A DNA stretch of 64,000 nt from Archaeoglobus profundus DSM 5631 (GCF_000025285.1 NC_013741.1:248001-312000), one strand, 5' to 3'; positions 53,015 through 62,307 are shown, numbered from the stretch's first letter. Numbers and translations are program-made. The notes: a model not told the origin generated them from the sequence alone.

Positions 53015-53023
53015 TTTATATAT
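53015..53023 (+). promoter_or_regulatory. TATA box of the RHH-ftsZ operon
   Basis: TTTATATAT lies about 26 bp before the middle of a tandem repeat and about 115 bp before the first ATG. This makes it one of the few genes here with a long leader. Confidence 0.55.
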
Positions 53024-53038
53024 GAGCTGGTCAGACTA

Positions 53039-53059
53039 TTGTCGGACAATGTCGGACAA
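53039..53059 (+). repeat. tandem palindromic repeat at the predicted transcription start (operator candidate)
   Basis: TGTCGGACAA occurs twice back to back (53040-53049, 53050-53059). Together with the preceding T, the first copy gives TTGTC-G-GACAA, a perfect palindrome around a central base. The 10-bp phasing and the position at the expected start site fit binding by dimers of a ribbon-helix-helix protein, perhaps the one encoded next. Confidence 0.55.
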
Positions 53060-53093
53060 ATGAACCATGATTGGTATACTCATGCCTCCTTAA

Positions 53094-53113
53094 TGTCCCC
53101 CAGAGCGGGGACA
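53094..53113 (+). promoter_or_regulatory. hairpin in the 5' leader of the RHH-ftsZ operon
   Basis: TGTCCCC-CAGAGC-GGGGACA forms a perfect 7-bp stem with a 6-nt loop, 20 bp before the start codon and just upstream of the AGGTGA ribosome-binding site. It could affect translation or mRNA stability. Confidence 0.5.
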
Positions 53114-53133
53114 GCATGTTTAGGTGACCCAAA

Positions 53134-53307
53134 ATGAAGAAGATCTCAGTTAGGCTGACAGATCAGCACTATGAAATGCTCGAAACACTTGTAGCTATAG
53201 GTGAGTACGCTTCTGTTAGCGAGGCCATTAGAGATGCTATAAGAAAGCTCATAGCTGAGAAGGCTGAGTTGGTTGAAAAGCACGCTAAGATGAAACCTTT
53301 CGTTTAA
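53134..53307 (+). CDS. ribbon-helix-helix regulator, CdrS-like
   Basis: A 57-residue RHH protein. MKKISVRLTDQHYEMLETL gives the DNA-contacting beta strand and first helix, and YASVSEAIRDAIRKLIAEKA the turn and second helix. The tail is charged. An AGGTGA ribosome-binding site lies 7 bp upstream of the ATG. It sits 9 bp before ftsZ. In haloarchaea the RHH protein CdrS is co-transcribed with ftsZ2 and controls cell division; the same layout supports that role here, although sequence identity cannot be measured by eye. Confidence 0.85.
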   Translation: MKKISVRLTDQHYEMLETLVAIGEYASVSEAIRDAIRKLIAEKAELVEKHAKMKPFV

Positions 53308-53316
53308 GGTGGTATT

Positions 53317-54399
53317 ATGAAGTCGTTTATAGCCAAGGCTCAGGAGTTTAGTCGGATTGAAAAGGTAGTGGGAGATGACGAATTTTTTGTACCTAAAATT
53401 ATTGTAGTAGGTGTCGGTGGAAGCGGTTGCAACACAGTAAACCGTCTGATGAATATTGGGTTAAATGGTGTTGAAACTATCGCGATAAACACCGACTACC
53501 AGCACCTGAAAATGATAAAAGCCAACAAGAAAATTCTGATAGGTAGAAGTCTTACAAAAGGACTGGGTGCTGGAGGATATCCCGAAATTGGAAGGAAGGC
53601 AGCGGAATCTGCAAGATACAAGCTAGAAGAGCTCTTAGCTGACGCAAACATGGTCTTTGTCTGTGCTGGCATGGGAGGTGGAACTGGAACTGGTGCTGCT
53701 CCTGTGGTCGCTGAAGTCGCCAAGAAAAACGATGCGATCGTAATCGGTGTAGCTACGATGCCTTTCTCAACCGAAAGAGCAAGATTGATAAAAGCTTACG
53801 AAGGATTGGAAGAGTTTAGAAAGCACTGCGATACCGTCATTCTATTGGATAACAACAAGCTCTTAGAGTACTATCCTAACCTGCCTCTGGAACAGGCCTT
53901 CAGTGTAATGGATCAGATCATAGCCGAGACTATAAAGGGAATAACTGACACTATCATGTATCCGTCCCTCGTAAACATAGACTTTGCAGATGTTAGAGCA
54001 ATAATGAAGAGCGGAGATGTAGCGGCTTTATTCGTTGGAGAATCAAAATCTCAGCAGAGAGCAAAGGATGTTGTCAGAAACTGTCTGTCTCATCCATTGC
54101 TCGAAGCCGATATAAGAGGAGCAACTGGTGTTCTCGTACACATCTCGGGCGGTAGAGACTTAACTGTCAAGGAGGTTCAGGAGATAGTTAGAGAGCTTAC
54201 GTTTGAGATAGACGAGAAGGCTAACGTTATATGGGGTGCTAGAGTAGATCCGAGCTTGGAGAACTTGGTTAGAGTAGTGACAATAATGACCGGAGTGAAG
54301 TCACCAAATCTTCTTTCGAATTTTGAGGAGGGGAATGGCAGAAAAATAGTAAGAGAGATAGATGAAAAGGGGAAGGAGAAATTCATAGATTACATCTAA
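53317..54399 (+). CDS. ftsZ: cell division GTPase FtsZ
   Basis: The 360-residue tubulin-like GTPase that forms the division ring. [17 protein letters not shown] is the N-terminal nucleotide loop, [19 protein letters not shown] the tubulin signature near residue 117, [15 protein letters not shown] the next block, and [16 protein letters not shown] the T7 catalytic loop with its Asp. AAGGTGGT precedes the ATG. It is downstream of, and co-transcribed with, the CdrS-like gene, so FtsZ2-type assignment is likely but not certain. Confidence 0.95.
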   Translation: MKSFIAKAQEFSRIEKVVGDDEFFVPKIIVVGVGGSGCNTVNRLMNIGLNGVETIAINTDYQHLKMIKANKKILIGRSLTKGLGAGGYPEIGRKAAESARYKLEELLADANMVFVCAGMGGGTGTGAAPVVAEVAKKNDAIVIGVATMPFSTERARLIKAYEGLEEFRKHCDTVILLDNNKLLEYYPNLPLEQAFSVMDQIIAETIKGITDTIMYPSLVNIDFADVRAIMKSGDVAALFVGESKSQQRAKDVVRNCLSHPLLEADIRGATGVLVHISGGRDLTVKEVQEIVRELTFEIDEKANVIWGARVDPSLENLVRVVTIMTGVKSPNLLSNFEEGNGRKIVREIDEKGKEKFIDYI

Positions 54400-54414
54400 A
54401 TTTACAATTTTTAT

Positions 54415-55350
54415 TTATAATCTCTCTAGGATGCTCGCAACGATTAGTGGTAAAAGGACAGTTGCATCTCCGTAAACGTTCACACTCTTAGCACTCTCAC
54501 TAACCTTTCCCCACGAAATTGCCTCTCTAACTCTTGCACCGCTCAGGCTACCATCCCATTCGACTGCTGTAGTAATGTACACTACGTAGTCCAAGCCATC
54601 TTTGAACTGATTCCACCAGATCGTATGGTGCTTACTAATTCCTCCCCCAACTATAAGAGCGCCAGATCTTTTCGCATTAAAGATTATCTCGCTCAGTTCG
54701 TCCTCATCTTTTAAAACATCCACGATAAAATCTTTGTGAGTCTGATAAAACAGCCAAAGCTGACTTCCAAAAGCTCCATCGGTTATGCCGGGAACAAATA
54801 CTGGAATTTTGTTTTTGTAGCACCAGTAAACTATCGAGCTATCGGCATTCTCTTCACCCTCAATTCTTTTCCCTACCTCCCATATGAGTTCTCTCGTCGA
54901 AATCCTTCTTTTTCCCTCGTTGTAAATGTCTTCAAATATCGGCTGAAGCTTCTCCTCCAAAATTAGCCCGTAGCTTTCCTTCGGAGTTAGAACATTTCCA
55001 ATTCTGTGAATTCCCTTCTTATAGAGCTCAACATCGTCTAGCATGAATGAGCCGTGATAATAGTCCTTCCAAATCCTCGCAAGGTCATGATCTAAAGTAC
55101 CGCATGTCGTTACTATCACATCGACAAGCCTTCTTTTAACAAGCTCCTTAATTACTCCTCTCGTACCAGTTGCAATTATACACGCTGGAAAAGACAGAAA
55201 TACTGTACACTCTTCATCTTTTATCATTTCTTCAAAGATGTCTACTGCAACGGCTAGATCCTTTGCGGTAAAGCCACCGGATTTATAAAGCTCCTTGATG
55301 AGTTCGTTGACAGTCATTCCACTTTTGAGCTGGATGTCCCCGACCTTCAT
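54415..55350 (-). CDS. dys: deoxyhypusine synthase
   Basis: Transfers the aminobutyl group of spermidine to a lysine of aIF5A, the first step of hypusine formation. The 311-residue protein has FLSFPACIIATGTRGVIKEL, VTTCGTLDHDLARIW, the active-site Lys in GGGISKHHTIWWNQF and YITTAVEWDGSLSGAR. ATG 55350 is chosen because a longer start would run through the divergent kptA gene. A TTTTTAAATAAG element lies about 22 bp upstream. Confidence 0.95.
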   Translation of the reverse strand: MKVGDIQLKSGMTVNELIKELYKSGGFTAKDLAVAVDIFEEMIKDEECTVFLSFPACIIATGTRGVIKELVKRRLVDVIVTTCGTLDHDLARIWKDYYHGSFMLDDVELYKKGIHRIGNVLTPKESYGLILEEKLQPIFEDIYNEGKRRISTRELIWEVGKRIEGEENADSSIVYWCYKNKIPVFVPGITDGAFGSQLWLFYQTHKDFIVDVLKDEDELSEIIFNAKRSGALIVGGGISKHHTIWWNQFKDGLDYVVYITTAVEWDGSLSGARVREAISWGKVSESAKSVNVYGDATVLLPLIVASILERL

Positions 55351-55392
55351 GCATCGAGTAAAACCCTTATTTAAAAATGTTGAGCCTGAGTT

Positions 55393-56016
55393 GTGAAGCC
55401 CCTGGGAGTCTGCAAGAACTGTGGAGATTTTGAAGGAATGTGTAAATGTGGGAAGGGGAAGATTTTGATAGATGGTGAGAAAAGAGAAAGAATTAGTAAG
55501 TTTTTGAGCGGTCTTTTGAGGCATTATCCTCATAGCTTTGGCTTAAAAGTAGATGAATTTGGATGGGTTGATTTGAAGGAAGTCCTCAAGATCTTAAAGG
55601 AAAGATACGGCGTAGGGAGGAAGGTTGTTGAACTTATAGTTAAGTTCGATCCTAAAGGTAGGTTCGAAATAAAAGATGGGAAGATAAGGGCAAGGTACGG
55701 GCACAGCATCGACGTCAAAGTTGATTGGAGCGAAGCTGAAGAAATTCCTGAAAAGTTATATCATGGCACCAGCCCTAAAAATCTGGAATCAATTTTAAAG
55801 GAGGGTTTGAAGCCTATGAGAAGAAAGGAGGTTCACCTCAGCGCCACAATAGAGGATGCGATAGAAGTTGGCAGGAGACATCATCCACAGCCAGTTGTCT
55901 TGGAGATATATACTGAATGTCTGATTAAGCACGGACTGAGCGTTAGGAAGAAGGGAAGTGTTTACACAACAGATTACGTTCCGCCCCAGTGCTTGAAAGT
56001 GCTTGATATGAAGTAA
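55393..56016 (+). CDS. kptA: RNA 2'-phosphotransferase KptA/Tpt1
   Basis: Removes a 2'-phosphate from RNA with NAD+, giving ADP-ribose 1'',2''-cyclic phosphate. The 207-residue protein has an N-terminal zinc-like stretch (CKNCGDFEGMCKCGKG), then the KptA core: RISKFLSGLLRHYPHSFGL with the conserved Arg/His, LYHGTSPKNLESILKEGLKP, and VHLSATIEDAIEVGRRH. It starts with GTG. The substrate in archaea is unclear, since archaeal tRNA splicing does not leave a 2'-phosphate. Confidence 0.92.
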   Translation: MKPLGVCKNCGDFEGMCKCGKGKILIDGEKRERISKFLSGLLRHYPHSFGLKVDEFGWVDLKEVLKILKERYGVGRKVVELIVKFDPKGRFEIKDGKIRARYGHSIDVKVDWSEAEEIPEKLYHGTSPKNLESILKEGLKPMRRKEVHLSATIEDAIEVGRRHHPQPVVLEIYTECLIKHGLSVRKKGSVYTTDYVPPQCLKVLDMK

Positions 56017-56076
56017 AGATGTTCAAAACATGAAGGCAAAACATTTAAAAATAAGTTGCCAAAGAGCGGAAAAAGG

Positions 56077-57486
56077 ATGAAGAAGTTTGATGTTATTATA
56101 GTGGGAGCCGGTCCAGGGGGGCTTTTTGCCGGATACAAGCTTGCTGGAAAATTGAGCGTAGCAATTTTCGACATGGGTAGAGACATAGACAAAAGGAAGT
56201 GTCCGAGTGACCTTTCTCAGAGCTTTTGCCAAAAGTGCAAGCCGTGCAATATAACTTACGGCGTTGGAGGGGCTGGCGGTCTATCTGATGGTAAACTGAA
56301 CTACCCCATTCCAGAGTTTCCATCGAGCTTTACAGTGGGGGGTGATTTACTCGGTCTCGTCGATACTGAATATCTGCTGAAGAAGATGGAGGAAGTGGAC
56401 GAGATTTTTCTCAAACACGGAGCGCCGGATGAGGTCTATGGAACGGATATGGAAAAAGTAAACGAGTTTCTGAGAAAAGCGAACTCAGCTGGCATAGAAT
56501 TCGTTCCTCTCAAGCAGAGACACGTTGGAAGCGATGAACTTCCAAAGGTCATAAAGAGCATAGAAAAGTACCTCAAGGACAACGGTGTAAAGATCTACAC
56601 GAGAAAGACTGTCGTAGACATAAATCCAAAAGAGAAAGTAATAACGTTGAAGAACGGTGAAAAGTATGCATACGACTATCTCATCATAGGTGTTGGAAGG
56701 GGAGGATCGGAATGGCTGGAGAAGTGGGTCAAGCAGTACAACATAGCTGTAAGTGAGAAAGCGAAGTTCATAGATGTCGGTGTCAGAGTTGAGGTTCCAG
56801 CTTCAATAATGGACGAAATAACATCTGTCATCTATGATCCAAAGCTGAGAGTTCTGACGAAAAGACATGACGACTATGTAAGGACGTTCTGCACTTGTCC
56901 GAGAGGTTGGGTTATAAGAGAAGACTACGGAGACTTCTGCTTAGTCAATGGACACAGTAAGGCCAAGGAGAAGACGAACAACACGAACTTTGCCTTGCTT
57001 GGTCACTATGAATTCACGGAGCCTTTCGAGGAGCCTAACGAATGGGGTAGAGATCTGGCTAGAATAACCACAAAGCTTGGAGGAGGAAATCCAATAGTCC
57101 AAAGACTTAGAGACCTTAGACTGGGTAGAAGGAGCACTGAAAGAAGAATAGCAAACAACCGTTTAGTCCAGCCAACGCTTAAGACTGCAATTCCCGGAGA
57201 TATAAGTCTGGCCTATCCCGGTAGAGTCATAGACGATATAATCGACGCCCTAGAGGCTTTGGATAAGGTGATACCCGGTGTTGCTGACGATTCTACACTG
57301 CTCTATGCTCCAGAGATAAAGTTCTACTCGCTTAGGCTCAAAGTCAACAGCGAGATGGAAACAAGCATTCCCAACGTCTACGCAATAGGGGACGGAGCGG
57401 GAGTGAGTAGGGGAATCGTTGGTGCAGCAGTAACGGGATTGATAGCAGCTGAGAGCATACTCAGGAAGGCTAAGAAGTCAAGTTGA
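56077..57486 (+). CDS. FAD-dependent oxidoreductase (COG2509-like)
   Basis: A 469-residue flavoprotein. The N-terminal FDVIIVGAGPGGLFAGYKL is the dinucleotide fold, CPSDLSQSFCQKCKPCNITYG a Cys-rich insert, VGGAGGLSDGKLNYP the second FAD contact, and VYAIGDGAGVSRGIVGAAVTG the C-terminal FAD signature. DTEYLLKKMEEVDEIFLKHGA matches the family. The family is called an uncharacterised FAD-dependent dehydrogenase; the electron acceptor is unknown. ATG 56077 gives the standard N-terminus. Confidence 0.87.
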   Translation: MKKFDVIIVGAGPGGLFAGYKLAGKLSVAIFDMGRDIDKRKCPSDLSQSFCQKCKPCNITYGVGGAGGLSDGKLNYPIPEFPSSFTVGGDLLGLVDTEYLLKKMEEVDEIFLKHGAPDEVYGTDMEKVNEFLRKANSAGIEFVPLKQRHVGSDELPKVIKSIEKYLKDNGVKIYTRKTVVDINPKEKVITLKNGEKYAYDYLIIGVGRGGSEWLEKWVKQYNIAVSEKAKFIDVGVRVEVPASIMDEITSVIYDPKLRVLTKRHDDYVRTFCTCPRGWVIREDYGDFCLVNGHSKAKEKTNNTNFALLGHYEFTEPFEEPNEWGRDLARITTKLGGGNPIVQRLRDLRLGRRSTERRIANNRLVQPTLKTAIPGDISLAYPGRVIDDIIDALEALDKVIPGVADDSTLLYAPEIKFYSLRLKVNSEMETSIPNVYAIGDGAGVSRGIVGAAVTGLIAAESILRKAKKSS

Positions 57487-57494
57487 GTTCTTCA

Positions 57495-58946
57495 TCAATC
57501 TTTTTGTCTTTTTGTATGGTCTGTGCTAAACTCCTTTGAATAAATTCCGAAATTCAGCTCTTCATCTTGCACATAGCTCTTTCCAAGCTTTAATGCCATC
57601 TCAGCCTTTTTAAGCTCCCTACCTAAGTATCCAGCGTGATCTAAGCGAGAAACTAAGCCGAGTCTTATGATAGTGTCCAAAATATCTTTAGCTTTGTCTC
57701 CAACGACTGTAGCCTTTTCGTGCTGGCAATATATCCTATCATCGATCCAAATTCTGAAATCGCCCATGGGGTCTCTTGTAAACTCGGAAGGCTTTGCCTC
57801 AACGATGTTTCCTGCTTCGCATTTATTCCTCCTAATCCTCTTCTCCTTGAAAACGAGCAAATCAAAGCCCAAATCCTTTGGAGGAACTCTCTTTAACTTT
57901 GAAACTTTAGCCATGTAGGTTGCAACCTTTAGCTCTCTAATACTACCTCTCGTTTTATCGCTTGCCTCAGTAGTAAACAGAATTTGGCACCCGATTTCTT
58001 CGGCTATGTATGCAAGTAGAGCGTTTATCCCAATTGAATCCGCATCCATCAGCTCAGTAACATTCCCTACACCCATCAGAAGCGGGATACTACACCTTTT
58101 TCTAAATTCGTAGTATCTCATCAAAGAACTGAAAACATCTAAAGGATCTAAAAGCGGATCAGCTATAATCTTTTCAGTGTACTTCTTTGCCTTTTCTACG
58201 AGCTTTAAAAGGTTGTTTACATTCCTATCAACAACGACAACAGCTTTATCCTTAGCGAGTTCTAAGCAATCTAAGTTCTCATTTGAAACGCTCATGATCA
58301 TGTCCACTCCGTACTTAACTCCTATCTCCACGGCTTTCCTGTTGAATGTATCTATGCTCAAGGCATCGCAACAATCCCTTGCAACCTTAACAACTCTTTC
58401 AACATCCCTCGAATCGAACTCAAGCGGAATTCCCAAATCAATTATATCTGCCCCACTCTTCAAATAGTACTCAATTTTGGCAATAAGTGAATCGTTGTCC
58501 AGTTTCGTAGCATCGACTATTTCAGCAACAATCTTCATCCTGCCTCCAATTCTAACGTCACCAATGTGAAAGTAACATTTATCAAGAGAATCAACAAGTC
58601 TCATGTTCTCTTCAGCCTTGTTGATATTTAGAAGCTTGCATGCGGGTATTTCGTGAGAAAGCTCAATCTTGTCAATATTCTCAAGTAGCAACGGCAGATC
58701 AGCGTAGTGTATCGTCCCCAACCTGATCTTAACACCCTTCTCATCTTCAAGTCTCTTCCAATCACCACTAGCCAACCCCGGGACAATTACGATGTCGTAT
58801 CGGCTCAAATCTAGATTTTCAAGGTGTTTCGGAGTGATAAAGCTCGCAACGTCGACATCTGCAACGTATACATCGCAGTCGTACTTTTCAGCAATCTTTC
58901 TAACTTCCCTTTCAGCAATCTTCCCAGTTACAAGGAGTATCTTCAC
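57495..58946 (-). CDS. dihydropteroate synthase-related protein (TIGR00284 type)
   Basis: A 483-residue protein. The N-terminal 140 residues are a Rossmann-like extra domain (ILLVTGKIAEREVRKIAEKY). The centre is a DHPS-like TIM barrel: VAEIVDATKL, YYLKSGADIIDLG, ALSIDTFNRKAVEIGVKYG and MGVGNVTELMDADSIGIN. The family is archaeal and probably takes part in methanopterin biosynthesis, coupling a pterin to an aminobenzene moiety; the exact step is unsettled. GTG 58946 lies behind GAGGTGT and gives the family start, rather than the TTG 17 codons earlier. Confidence 0.82.
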   Translation of the reverse strand: MKILLVTGKIAEREVRKIAEKYDCDVYVADVDVASFITPKHLENLDLSRYDIVIVPGLASGDWKRLEDEKGVKIRLGTIHYADLPLLLENIDKIELSHEIPACKLLNINKAEENMRLVDSLDKCYFHIGDVRIGGRMKIVAEIVDATKLDNDSLIAKIEYYLKSGADIIDLGIPLEFDSRDVERVVKVARDCCDALSIDTFNRKAVEIGVKYGVDMIMSVSNENLDCLELAKDKAVVVVDRNVNNLLKLVEKAKKYTEKIIADPLLDPLDVFSSLMRYYEFRKRCSIPLLMGVGNVTELMDADSIGINALLAYIAEEIGCQILFTTEASDKTRGSIRELKVATYMAKVSKLKRVPPKDLGFDLLVFKEKRIRRNKCEAGNIVEAKPSEFTRDPMGDFRIWIDDRIYCQHEKATVVGDKAKDILDTIIRLGLVSRLDHAGYLGRELKKAEMALKLGKSYVQDEELNFGIYSKEFSTDHTKRQKD

Positions 58947-59041
58947 GATACACACCTCTACCCCTTTAACCGTTAATGTATGTTGTGCATCTTCCAAAAA
59001 TTGTTGAAATTGAAAGCGGTGTAACTTGTTTTGCTCTAAAA

Positions 59042-62000
59042 TTACTGGCCTTCAATTCTTTCTATTCCAATCACCGCCTTTATACCCTCAATGTCCCACT
59101 CCTTGATGTATCCCTTTTCGGGCTTACCAAATACTAGGCTCTTAGCTCTTGTCTCTCCCTTTATGTACTCCTCCCAGCCCTCAACAAGCTCCTTTGGGAA
59201 TTCAACAACGACGTTTATGAACTCCTCGACATTGAGATCCATTTCTTTTCTCATCTCCTGAATCCTCCTAACAAGTTCCCTTGCATAAGCCTCTCTCTTA
59301 AGCTCTTCATCAAGGACTGTGTAGATGTATACGTTTCCTCTCGAGAACTCCTCAAATTCGTAGCCATCCGGTAGCTTGTATTCTACTACGACAGCATCTT
59401 CTATTACCTCTCCATCAAATTCAACAGCTTTTGTCTCTGCAATCTTTTTAAGCTCATCATCGCTAAGACTCTCCAAGAACTTTGCAAACTCCTTAACTCT
59501 ATCCTTCAAAATCTTTCCTACAACCTTGTAGTTTGGCTTTATAACGATCTCTTTCTCGAACTCATCTACAACTCTAACGCTTTTGACGTTGCACTGGGAT
59601 TTAATTATTCCTTCAAGCATATCAACTGCCCTCTTAACAATCTCATCCTTGCTCTCAATCACAAGCTCTCTCAAAGGCCATCTCAGTTTTCTTCTTGCTT
59701 TCTGCCTTGCACTGCTTGCAGCTTCAAATATTTCTCTGATAACAGCCATAGATTTCTCGAGTTCCTCGTCGATAAAGCTTTCATCGTGCTTTGGATAACT
59801 CTCCATGAATATGGACTCCTCGCAATCCCTAAACTCTTTCAAGAACCTCTGGTAGATGAACTCAGCAAGGAATGGAGCGAACGGAGCTATTATCTTGATA
59901 GATTTCTCAATGACTCTCAGGAGTGTTAGATACGTCGCAATCTTGAGCTTATCCTCACCCTCAACCCAGACACGAGGTCTTATTAGCTGTATATACCATC
60001 TGCTGAAATCTTCAACAACGAAGTCCAAGAAAGCCCTAACGACCCTGTGAAGTTGATAGTTCTCCATCGCATCCCAAGCTACCTTGTTCAAGCTCTCAAG
60101 CCTTGACAGAATCCACCTGTTTTCGTAATCTTCGATCTTCTTCAAGGCTGAATCGAAGTCACAGCCAAATATCTGCTGAATCTTATCAGGAGTTATCATC
60201 TCCCTATCCAAGCTCATGTAAGTGTAGGCGAATCTTATCGCATTCCAGTAGATGTTCAACATCCTCAGGACGTTTCTAACTTCGTTCCAGCTGAACCTCA
60301 GATCTTCCCATAAGGCAGAGCTAAGAACGTAGAGCCTGAAAGTATCCACTCCAACCTCGTTAATAACTTCTTCAGGTTCGACTACATTCCCCAAGCTCTT
60401 GCTCATCTTTCTTCCTTGCTCATCTAAGGTAAAACCGTGCATGAGAACAGTCTTGTAAGGTGCTCTACCGAAGCTTATTACACTCGCCCCGAGCTGTGAG
60501 TAGAACCAGCCTCTCGTTTGGTCGTGCCCCTCAGTAATGAAATCGGCAGGCCAAATCTTAAAGAACTCTTCATCGCTAATCTTTAGTGGATAACCCAAAG
60601 TTCCCCAACTAGCAACACCACTGTCAAACCAAACGTCAAAAACATCCTTGACCCTGTACATCTTCCCTCCGCACTCACACTCGAAAACAACCTCGTCTAT
60701 CTTCGGCCTGTGTAAATCCAAGTCGTCTTTCCAAGGAACCTCGTTTATACTGCCTACAACCTTCCACTTGCCACACTTCTCGCAAATCCAAATGGGAATG
60801 GGTATTCCCCAATACCTCTGTCTGCTTATGCACCAGTCCTTTGCGTTGCTGACCCAGTCCTTGAATCTCGACTTTCCAGCCCACTCCGGAATCCACCAGA
60901 CCTTGTCGATTTCTTCGAGCATTTTGTCCTTAAGCTTGGAAACAGCCAAGAACCACTGCTCCGTAGCTCTATATATTATTGGAGTCTTGCACCTCCAGCA
61001 GTGTCCGTATCTGTGAACGATGGTTTCCTCGGCCAAAAGCAAGCCCTTGGCCTTCAAATCCTTAATTATAACCTTGTTAGCCTCAAAAACGTGCATTCCA
61101 GCATATTTACCAGCATCCTCCTTAAAGATACCTCTGTCGTCTACGGGGTTGAAAACTTCCAAACCCTCTTCCAAACCCAACTCAAAGTCTTCCAAACCGT
61201 GACCGGGAGCTATGTGAACACATCCGGTGTTTTCATGAGCCACGAAATCTGCATTGACCACTCTGTGCTGTTTCTCCTTTTGAACAGGTACTTCTTCTGC
61301 CAGAGGATGCTCGTATTCCAAGCCGTAAAGATCCTCTCCCCTGTAAGTTTCAACAAGCTTCCATTCATCGTAAGATTTGCTCAAAACGTTGTCAGCCAAA
61401 TCCTTCGCAAGAATGAGATACTCTTTCTTACCATCTTTCACAGCCTCAAAAAGGCCGTATTCAAAGTCCGGATGGACTGCAACGGCCATGTTAGCTGGCA
61501 AAGTCCAAGGCGTGGTCGTCCAAATAACTATGTAAGTGTTTTCTCTCCCCTTAATCGGGAATTTGACGTAAATGGATGGATCCTCCTTATCGGCATATTC
61601 AACCTCGGCATCAGCTAAAGCAGTTTCACAACGGGGACACCAGTTCACAACCCTCAACTTCTTCTCAAGCAGGCCTTGCTCGTAAGCTCTCTTTATCGTC
61701 CACCATGCGGAGTTTATGTACTCAGCCTTTATCGTCATATACGGATTTTCCCAGTCCATCCAAACTCCCAAAGCCTTGAACTGCTCGGTCATTGCATCCT
61801 TGTTCTGGAGAGCGTACTCCATGCACTTAGCGATGAACTTGTCGATTCCGTAGTTTTCAATGTCCCTCTTTGTCTTGAATCCGAGCATTTGCTCGACTTT
61901 AACTTCGATAGGCAGTCCATGCATATCCCAGCCCGGTGTATCGGTTACCTTGTAACCCATCATTCTCTTGTATCTCAGTATGGTATCCTTTATCACCTTG

Positions 62001-62167
62001 TTCCAAGCCGTACCTAGATGAATTCTTCCAGTGGTGTAAGGAGGCCCATCTACGAAGAAAAAGAGCCTATCTCCCTTGCTTTTCACTTTTTCGTATATTT
62101 TGTTTTTCTCCCAGAACTCCCTCACTTCTCTCTCCACTTCGTGAGGAGAATAAGCGTTAGGAAACAT
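59042..62167 (-). CDS. ileS: isoleucyl-tRNA synthetase
   Basis: Class I synthetase of 1041 residues. PYTTGRIHLGTAWNKVIKD contains the HIGH-type HLGT, and GRKMSKSLGNVVEPEE the KMSKS loop. The editing domain lies between (WTTTPWTLPANMAVAVHP). A zinc-binding set CEKCGKWK and FECECGGKMY precedes the KMSKS region. The C-terminal anticodon-binding part includes SSARQKARRKLRWPLREL. The ATG at 62167 lies about 26 bp after a TTTTAAAC element, so it is leaderless; the TTG three codons upstream is rejected. Confidence 0.97.
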   Translation of the reverse strand: MFPNAYSPHEVEREVREFWEKNKIYEKVKSKGDRLFFFVDGPPYTTGRIHLGTAWNKVIKDTILRYKRMMGYKVTDTPGWDMHGLPIEVKVEQMLGFKTKRDIENYGIDKFIAKCMEYALQNKDAMTEQFKALGVWMDWENPYMTIKAEYINSAWWTIKRAYEQGLLEKKLRVVNWCPRCETALADAEVEYADKEDPSIYVKFPIKGRENTYIVIWTTTPWTLPANMAVAVHPDFEYGLFEAVKDGKKEYLILAKDLADNVLSKSYDEWKLVETYRGEDLYGLEYEHPLAEEVPVQKEKQHRVVNADFVAHENTGCVHIAPGHGLEDFELGLEEGLEVFNPVDDRGIFKEDAGKYAGMHVFEANKVIIKDLKAKGLLLAEETIVHRYGHCWRCKTPIIYRATEQWFLAVSKLKDKMLEEIDKVWWIPEWAGKSRFKDWVSNAKDWCISRQRYWGIPIPIWICEKCGKWKVVGSINEVPWKDDLDLHRPKIDEVVFECECGGKMYRVKDVFDVWFDSGVASWGTLGYPLKISDEEFFKIWPADFITEGHDQTRGWFYSQLGASVISFGRAPYKTVLMHGFTLDEQGRKMSKSLGNVVEPEEVINEVGVDTFRLYVLSSALWEDLRFSWNEVRNVLRMLNIYWNAIRFAYTYMSLDREMITPDKIQQIFGCDFDSALKKIEDYENRWILSRLESLNKVAWDAMENYQLHRVVRAFLDFVVEDFSRWYIQLIRPRVWVEGEDKLKIATYLTLLRVIEKSIKIIAPFAPFLAEFIYQRFLKEFRDCEESIFMESYPKHDESFIDEELEKSMAVIREIFEAASSARQKARRKLRWPLRELVIESKDEIVKRAVDMLEGIIKSQCNVKSVRVVDEFEKEIVIKPNYKVVGKILKDRVKEFAKFLESLSDDELKKIAETKAVEFDGEVIEDAVVVEYKLPDGYEFEEFSRGNVYIYTVLDEELKREAYARELVRRIQEMRKEMDLNVEEFINVVVEFPKELVEGWEEYIKGETRAKSLVFGKPEKGYIKEWDIEGIKAVIGIERIEGQ

Positions 62168-62201
62168 GAAATTCAAGCTTAGATTTCTGTTTAAAACTCT
62201 A

Positions 62202-62263
62202 TCGTATCAGCGGGTTCGATTCATCATCGCTTGGCTCAGAGTAGAGCAACTTCATCACACCAT
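62202..62263 (-). ncRNA. C/D box sRNA A (tRNA-arm guides)
   Basis: On the minus strand: box C GTGATGA (62258-62252), 12-nt guide AGTTGCTCTACT, box D' CTGA (62239-62236), an 8-nt spacer, box C' ATGATGA (62227-62221), 10-nt guide ATCGAACCCG, and box D CTGA (62210-62207). All four boxes are perfect. The D guide is complementary to CGGGTTCGAT, the T-arm consensus of tRNA. By the N+5 rule the paired base would be U54. The D' guide is complementary to AGTAGAGCAACT, which resembles a tRNA D-arm. Ends are approximate. Confidence 0.8.
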
Positions 62264-62279
62264 ATTCTTAGTTCGCAAG

Positions 62280-62287
62280 CTATATAG
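62280..62287. promoter_or_regulatory. palindromic TATA box between divergent sRNAs A and B
   Basis: CTATATAG is self-complementary and centred about 26 bp from box C of sRNA A on the left and about 30 bp from box C of sRNA B on the right. One element can therefore drive both. Confidence 0.5.
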
Positions 62288-62307
62288 GTCTAACCCTCAA
62301 ACTCGTT

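Noticed and set aside
54415-55533. Deoxyhypusine synthase extended upstream by 61 residues
   Set aside because: The extension is antisense to the start of kptA and lacks family similarity; a TATA element lies before ATG 55350.
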